Assembly (NCBI RefSeq): GCF_000611645.1
Contig: NW_014012164.1
Coordinates: forward strand, 1-12,938
DNA length: 12,938 nucleotides
From: Monoraphidium neglectum
Taxonomy: Eukaryota > Chlorophyta > Chlorophyceae > Sphaeropleales > Selenastraceae
Reading direction: 5' to 3'
Shown piece after piece: positions 8,519-12,938 of this stretch (position 1 is the stretch's first letter; each line of letters begins with the position of its first letter). A model generated the notes under the pieces. That model was not told the DNA's origin and made no database searches. It saw nothing but the letters and a program-made list of their open reading frames with translations. The position numbers were made by a program, and so were the translations under genes.

Positions 8519-10463
8519 ATGTCGACCAAGATGTGAGTGATGTCGTAGCAACGTGTGAGGGTTGATCAGCGCCGGGCAGCCGTGCATGCACGCGTCGGGG
8601 GCTCCACTTGGGCTTGGGCCGCCTCCCGCTTCGGACGTTGTGAACCCGGCTCTGTGGACCCCGCGCGGGCACTCTACGATGCTTACACTCGCTTTCGGGG
8701 CTTTGTGTGCGCCTAGCCGTGATCTTTGATCCTGGCGCCCCCCCAGAAGGCGCTTAGCGTCAGGCATATCTGGCAGCGGGATTTTGCGCCCCGCGCCGGC
8801 GGCCGCCTAGGCACGCCCGCAGCAGGTCACTGGACACGCAAGGTGTCATGCATGTTGCACCTTTTTCAGAAAGCCGCGCTCTCCCCATGACGTCCGCAAG
8901 GCCGGCAGAGCTGTGCCGTCGCACCCTCATCCATGGCGGGGGCCTGCGTGTCGCAGTACTTGCTCTTTTTCTTACGTGTTGCGATCCCCCCCTCCCCACC
9001 CCCACCCGATCTGCAGGTATGTCGGAAACCTGAGCTGTGAGCACCCACCTTGACCCCTGCCGCAAGACCCAGTGCGAAAGCGGCGCCCGCACCGCCGCCG
9101 CCGCCCCCCTGTGCTGCAGCTGTGCGCCGCCCAGCCGCCGCCTCCCGCGCGCCCACCGCCTGACCCTCCGCACCCGCCCCTGCCCTCAACCCTATGATCC
9201 CATCTGCTATTTGAAGGGAGCACCACTCCGGTGAGCGCGCCCAGCTAGCGAGGGCACCAGCATGCGCCCGCATGCGCCGCCTGTTGTTCCTCTCTCCAAC
9301 CCCAACCCCAACCCCATCCCCATGCCCCCGCATGCGCCGCACGTCGGCCCTTCCGACACCCCTCATACGCGCCAGCATGGACCCCTCCCCCACGCCGGCC
9401 CATCCCAACGCCGCCATGCCTGACGTTTCGCCCCATGCGGCCAACTTATGACACAGGATGACCTCACCCAGCTCTTTGGCCAGTACGGCGAGGTGACCGA
9501 CGCCTTCATCCCCAACGGTGAGGCGTCGCCCGCCGTGCCCTTGCCCACCCAGCCCTCGCCGCCTCAAGAACTGCCACGGCCCCAAGGCCTGTGCGAGATG
9601 CTAAGCCGACCCGTGCTGCCCTGCATGCCGCTCTGGAATCCTCCAGCGTTGCTGTTCCTCACCGACACGCCTGCGCCTGGCTCGCCAACTCGCGCCTCGC
9701 TTCGCACCCCGCAGACCGCGAGACCGGCCGCTCTCGCGGCTTCGGGTGAGACCGCTTTCATGCCGTGCGCGCGCCTGCAACGTCCCCTTCCGTCTCAGCG
9801 GCCTGCATGCGCGCGTGGGGTGCCTCCCAAGTTTTGTGCTATCACATCATGGCTTGCCCGGCTCCAAACATGCGCGCGCTCATGCACACACACACTCACA
9901 CACACACACACACACACTCTTTCACTGATCAGCACCCGCGCCCCCCCTCATCTGCCACCACAGCTTCGTCACCATGGGTGCCGACCAGGCCGCCGCGGCC
10001 ATGGGCGCCCTCAACAACCAGGAGTTCCAGGTGCGGCGGCGAATGGCTGCACAGCTCCCAGGGGGGGAGCAGCCTCCCCCTTCTTCTGCATTTTGTTCAG
10101 CCGGGAATGTCATTGTTGAATTTACATGCCTGCGGGGCGCAAGATGCGGTGACGAAGCCGCTCGAGTGGTCTTCCTTGATGCCGGGCTGCAGTGCACGCT
10201 GTTGCGGCGCGTGTGCGCCTCGTCCCAGTCGTGCGTCTGTCAACTGTGAGGCTTACACTTGCTGATGCCCCATGATCCCACCCCTTCGGCAGGGCCGCAC
10301 TATCCGTGTGAACGAGGCCCAGACCCGCGAGGGCGGCGGTGGCGGCGGCCGCGGCGGCGGCGGCTACGGCGGTGGCCGTGGCGGCTACGGTGGTGGCGGC
10401 GGCGGCTGGGGCGGCGGTGGCGGCGGCGGTGGCTGGAACGGTGGCGGTGGCGGCGGCTACTAA
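8519..10463 (+). CDS. Glycine-rich RNA-binding protein (RRM + Gly-rich tail), 7 exons, 125 aa
   Basis: Coding exons are 8519-8532, 9017-9036, 9217-9230, 9457-9517, 9715-9745, 9964-10030 and 10293-10463. They sum to 378 nt (125 residues plus TAA); all introns are GT-AG, mostly with GTGAG donors, and phases agree. A single RRM spans residues ~4-78. RNP2 is MYVGNL (5-10), followed by SWSTTPDDLTQLFGQYGEV; RNP1 is RGFGFVTM (44-51), preceded by DRETGRS; GRTIRVNEAQ (70-79) closes the domain. Residues 83-125 are almost only Gly with interspersed Arg, Tyr, Trp and one Asn, a low-complexity tail. Length and order are those of class IV plant and algal GRPs (the GRP7/GRP8 type), which bind RNA in nucleus and cytoplasm, act in splicing, stability and stress responses, and in plants regulate their own splicing. 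The first three coding pieces are 14, 20 and 14 nt and together encode RNP2 and the turn after it; gene prediction would easily lose them. The identification is secure; the tiny exons rest on phase and motif. Confidence 0.93.
9296..9317 (+). repeat. Short CCCCAA-type tandem tract in intron 3 of the GRP gene
   Basis: The tract is about three and a half copies of CCCCAA inside intron 9231-9456. The unit equals the ciliate telomere unit on the C strand, but the tract is far too short and too internal to be telomeric. Most likely it is simple intronic low complexity. Confidence 0.6.
9885..9917 (+). repeat. (CA)n microsatellite in intron 5 of the GRP gene
   Basis: About 16 CA units, interrupted once by CT, inside intron 9746-9963. 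The tract ends 46 nt before the acceptor AG at 9962-9963 and is on the sense strand, so the pre-mRNA carries CA repeats just upstream of the 3' splice site. Confidence 0.9.
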
Positions 10464-11250
10464 GCTGCCCCGCCCACGGGCGCGCCGCGTACTGTGCGCG
10501 CGTGCGCGGCCTTTGTGGGAAGATGGAGAGGTGCGTGCTACATGTGTCAAGTGACGAGGCCTTCGATTGATGTTCCAAGAAGACAATGCCGCGAGGCTTA
10601 ATTCGGGACCGGCCTTCCGCCCAGATCGCAAGATCGCGACTTCACACACGCCAAACCGGGGTTTTGCCCAGCCGACAGTATCCGCTCCCGTCGTTCGCGC
10701 GCCGCGACGCGCACCGCCGGCGGCCGCCCTCAAACCGACGCTGGAGGGTCGGGGCCGGGCGCCGCCCGTCGGGGCGCGGCGGGCCGCGGCGCTGTGCGCC
10801 GGCGCCGGCGAATTGGCCGCGCGGTGCGGAGCGCCGCGCCTGTTGCCCTCGCGTCACCGTTTTTTCGGGCCGCCCGGTGTGCTTTGCATTGGTTATCTCG
10901 ACGCCAGGTTAAATTCGTTTGGATTATGCAGCGCTGTGTTTCCCCACCCAGCCGTGCGCGTACGCGACGCTCGCGCAGCCCCCCACCTTGTTTTCGGGCA
11001 AAGGCCGCGTGTCCGAGCGCGCGGGCGCGCGGCGAGGGGGGGCGCGGCGCGCGCGCACGCACTTTGGCGCGTGTGCGCGCACACGCCCCGCGCACATGCC
11101 CATATGATTCGATGCCTGCAGCCCCCGCGACCCACGGGGCACCCTCTGCCCCCGCCCGGACGCCGCGCGTGCGTGCGGGCGGGGGGGCGCCGGTTCCTCA
11201 ACCATTGGCCAGGAAAATACAGCACAACAGTGTAAAGCGCCTCTCCTTAC
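10464..11250 (+). other. Probable 3' UTR of the GRP gene
   Basis: From the stop at 10461-10463 to the only downstream TGTAA (11231-11235) there is no frame with a recognisable motif. The middle (about 10690-11100) is extremely GC-rich and throws up many overlapping frames on both strands, none with consistent codon bias. The implied 3' UTR is about 780 nt. A small independent gene in this stretch cannot be excluded. Confidence 0.4.
11231..11235 (+). promoter_or_regulatory. TGTAA polyadenylation signal (GRP gene)
   Basis: This is the only TGTAA on the + strand between the GRP stop codon and the right edge of the window, so it is the best candidate for the 3' end of that transcript. Confidence 0.45.
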
Positions 11251-11889
11251 TTTCAGCACCTCTGCAAGAATGAAGTGGCCTCACTTGCATGCAGCTCAAA
11301 GGAGCTCGCAGCCAGGCCGTGCGGATGACCTGGGGCAGCCAAGAAAATTTTGGTGGAAGCTGGCCAGCACCTCCCCTGGTGAATCGCGCATGCTTTGCCC
11401 CCCTCTGCCCCGGCCAGGTTCGACCCAGGCGAAGAGATTCCCATGAAAAACGACGTAATGCGTCTGGGAGTTGCAAGGCATAGCAGGGCCGCGCACGACC
11501 CCTCCATGCCGGCCCACCCACCACCCAGTAGCCAGCGCTGGTGGGGCGGCACACCGACAGATGTGTGACCATCCCCTAGCGGCCACCGCGCGTGATGCTA
11601 CAAACACCAGCATGCTGGGGCGCACTATCGTCCTAGCAAGCCTGCTGTGACCAATCCTCACAGCTGTGGCGGTGGGTGAGCCGCACCGCCGCCGTCGCCC
11701 CTGTGCGCCGCCGCCGTTGCAGTCCGTCGCAGGCCGCTCGGCGCCGCCCATCGCACCGCGCGTAGGGCGCCCGGCGGGCGCCCGGCCGCCTCACGGCGCG
11801 GCGTCCGTCAGTGGGGCAGCGGCCAGCGGCTGTGGCCTCGCCGGTGGCCTGTCTGGGGCTGCTACAGCTGTGTCATTCCAGCATCAACC
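11251..11889. other. Unassigned stretch between convergent genes
   Basis: No gene is supported with confidence. One two-exon + strand possibility (11257-11318 joined to 11418-11568) is phase-consistent and is treated as a low-interest finding, because its third-position GC is only about 67% and it has no TGTAA downstream. The remainder looks like 3' flanking sequence. Confidence 0.35.
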
Positions 11890-11894
11890 TTACA
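11890..11894 (-). promoter_or_regulatory. TGTAA polyadenylation signal on the - strand
   Basis: TTACA on the + strand is TGTAA on the - strand. It lies about 200 nt beyond the - strand stop at 12093-12095 and would terminate the right-edge gene. A nearer copy overlaps that stop codon itself (12093-12097). Confidence 0.3.
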
Positions 11895-12092
11895 GCATCC
11901 GCCCGGCGGCTCTGCCGCAAGCTGTGGATCCCAGAGCTGTCAGGCACAAACAAGCAAGTACATTGTTTCCGAGTGCAGCAATCCCACAAAACCGCAACCA
12001 AATCGACCAGAAGTTAACCAACCTGCAACCTAATTTGCAACCAAACGAACTGAAACATCACACACCTCTCGACCCTCAGGCGGGGAAGACGG

Positions 12093-12307
12093 TTACAAGG
12101 GCTTTCCGACTGCGCCCGCTTCTCGCGCTGCTGCTGCAGCCGCCGAATCCGCCGCCGCAGGCGCCGCCGCCGGGTCCGCCGCCGCCGCCGGGTGCGCCGC
12201 CGCCGCCAGCTCAGCTTCCAGCTCGGCCAGGGTGCGCTGCCGGCAGTAGCCCGCCACTGCCGCCAGCGCCGCCGCCTGGCGGCCGGCCGTGTGCGTCACG
12301 CAGCAGT
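12093..12307 (-). CDS. Possible last exon of a - strand Ala-rich protein
   Basis: On the - strand, an acceptor (ccgccag, ending at 12308) opens a frame of 70 residues to TAA at 12093-12095. It contains GYCRQRTLAELEAELAAAA, a charged, probably coiled-coil helix, followed by an Ala/Pro/Asp-rich stretch and the end AVGKPL. The LAELEAEL codons are nearly all G/C-ending, whereas the opposite-strand Pro-rich frame (PPPGPPPPPGAP...) loses its codon bias over the same bases, so the - strand is favoured. The acceptor phase does not fit the donor I chose for the exon upstream, so the junction is unresolved; another acceptor about 30 nt further in would be phase 0. The function is unknown. The 3' end is convergent with the GRP gene. 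Confidence 0.28.
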
Positions 12308-12351
12308 CTGGCGGATTGGACATTTCAGTTGGATGAAATGTTGAGAGAGAA

Positions 12352-12386
12352 TGTGTGTGTGTGTGTGTACGTGTGTGTGTGCGTGC

Positions 12387-12421
<35 letters not shown>
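12352..12421. repeat. (GT)n / (CA)n microsatellite
   Basis: About 35 units of TG, with a few AC and GC interruptions. On the - strand this is a CA tract that ends about 44 nt before the proposed acceptor at 12308, the same arrangement as the CA tract in intron 5 of the GRP gene. Confidence 0.95.
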
Positions 12422-12423
<2 letters not shown>

Positions 12424-12535
12424 TGCGCGAGCGCGCACGCGTTCGTGCACGCGCTGCCAACGGTTGATTTGAGGCCAGCCGCGGCTCGCAAGGCCGCAAT
12501 CCTGAGGCAGGGGGAGGGGGGCCTCTGCGGCCTAC

Positions 12536-12775
12536 AGGGCGCTGCAGCGCGCTGCAGGTAGGGCGCTGCAGGGCGCTGCCAGCGCTGCAGGGCGCGCCCT
12601 CGCAGCCGCGGCCCAGCAGCGCCGAAGATCGCTCAGCGCGCCGCGCACGTCCGCCGCGGCTCGGACTGCAAAATGGGACATCCAGATCACCAGATCAGCA
12701 AGATCTGGCTCAGATCTTACCGGACACGAGCGTCACCAGGTAACTCAGGTCCGCCGCGTCCTTCACCGCATGAGC
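12536..12775 (-). CDS. Possible internal exons of the same - strand gene (partial)
   Basis: Two exons fit in phase on the - strand: 12775-12721 (reads AHAVKDAADLSYLVTLVS) and 12665-12536 (reads VRAAADVRGALSDLRRCWAAAA and on), split by a 55-nt intron from TCCG/GTAAGA to tttgcag. Together they give a soluble, helix-prone, Ala-rich peptide with high third-position GC. The donor at 12535-12534 (CCCT/GTAGGC) is a guess, and the 55-nt intron is short for this genome. The 5' exons would lie beyond the right edge, past the purine-rich repeat. I do not recognise the protein, and the last third overlaps a GCGCTGCAG repeat that may not be coding. Confidence 0.28.
12537..12600. repeat. Short degenerate tandem repeat of GCGCTGCAG
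   Basis: Five close copies of GCGCTGCAG or GCGCTGCC, partly overlapping and self-complementary around CTGCAG, within about 60 bases. The palindromic units could fold, but the copy number is low. Confidence 0.7.
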
Positions 12776-12858
12776 CTGTTCAGCATTTTGGTCATCAGGC
12801 AAAAGGCGGCAAAACTGACAAGTTGAACATGACGTCTCGAAAAGAGCGCGGCTGCGTG

Positions 12859-12913
12859 CCCCCTCCCCTCTCCTCGCGTCCCCTCCCCTCCCGTCCCCTC
12901 CCCTCCCCTCCCC
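12859..12913. repeat. (CCCCT)n low-complexity tract at the right edge
   Basis: About ten imperfect CCCCT units, giving a purine-rich GGGGA tract on the - strand. G-quadruplex formation on that strand is possible. It probably lies in an intron or upstream region of the right-edge gene. Confidence 0.85.
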
Positions 12914-12938
12914 GCCGCACAACAAACACAAACCCCAA

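Noticed and set aside
9296..9317. Telomere-like CCCCAA repeat
   Set aside because: There are only about 3.5 copies, inside an intron, and green-algal telomere units differ from this ciliate-type unit.
9885..9917. CA tract translated as an (HT)n protein
   Set aside because: It lies inside a well-supported GT-AG intron of the GRP gene; the His/Thr repeats are an artefact of translating a dinucleotide repeat.
11666..12472. 268-residue + strand frame with a proline-rich, formin-like stretch (PPPGPPPPPGAP)
   Set aside because: It crosses the GT microsatellite (giving VCVCV), shows weak third-position bias, and has no downstream poly(A) signal. The - strand frame over the same bases has better codon bias and a charged helix.
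1..12938. Mobile elements, CRISPR arrays, tRNA or rRNA genes, organelle DNA
   Set aside because: No terminal inverted repeats with a transposase or reverse-transcriptase frame, no regularly spaced repeats, no cloverleaf or conserved rRNA segment, and a GC content and intron structure typical of an algal nucleus.

Overview
The window reads as nuclear DNA of a green alga (Chlorophyta, probably Chlorella- or Chlamydomonas-like). It is GC-rich and its genes are split by GT-AG introns of roughly 130-480 bases with GTGNGN-type donors. Coding exons have very high third-position GC. TGTAA, the usual chlorophyte polyadenylation signal, follows several genes, and CA/GT microsatellites are present. Nothing looks bacterial, viral or transposon-derived. 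All exon models below were assembled by hand from splice sites, reading phase and protein motifs; no alignment was run.

Layout from left to right. (1) At 2-127 is the last exon of a + strand gene of unknown function, followed by a long 3' UTR. (2) At 1839-4418 is an eight-exon + strand gene for a 313-residue chloroplast protein of the light-harvesting-complex-like (LHC-like) superfamily, with two LHC-motif helices separated by a long Ala/Lys-rich linker. (3) At 5644-7894 is a + strand gene for an Ala/Gly-rich helical protein. Its first part resembles the TPR-like dimerisation region of Gemin5, but no WD40 half is visible upstream. (4) At 8519-10463 is a seven-exon + strand gene for a 125-residue glycine-rich RNA-binding protein (RRM plus Gly-rich tail); its first three coding pieces are only 14, 20 and 14 nt. 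(5) At the right edge, fragments of a - strand gene run in from beyond the window, convergent with gene 4. They are interrupted by microsatellites and only weakly supported.

The genes do not form a pathway; they are independent nuclear transcription units. The two well-resolved ones are a thylakoid LHC-like protein, a family usually tied to light stress, and a GRP-type RNA-binding protein, a family known for post-transcriptional and self-regulation in plants. The most interesting observations are an LHC-like gene in which one intron donor overlaps an in-frame stop, so that retention would yield a two-helix protein; the chain of microexons that encodes RNP2 of the RRM; and the apparently stand-alone Gemin5-like TPR domain.
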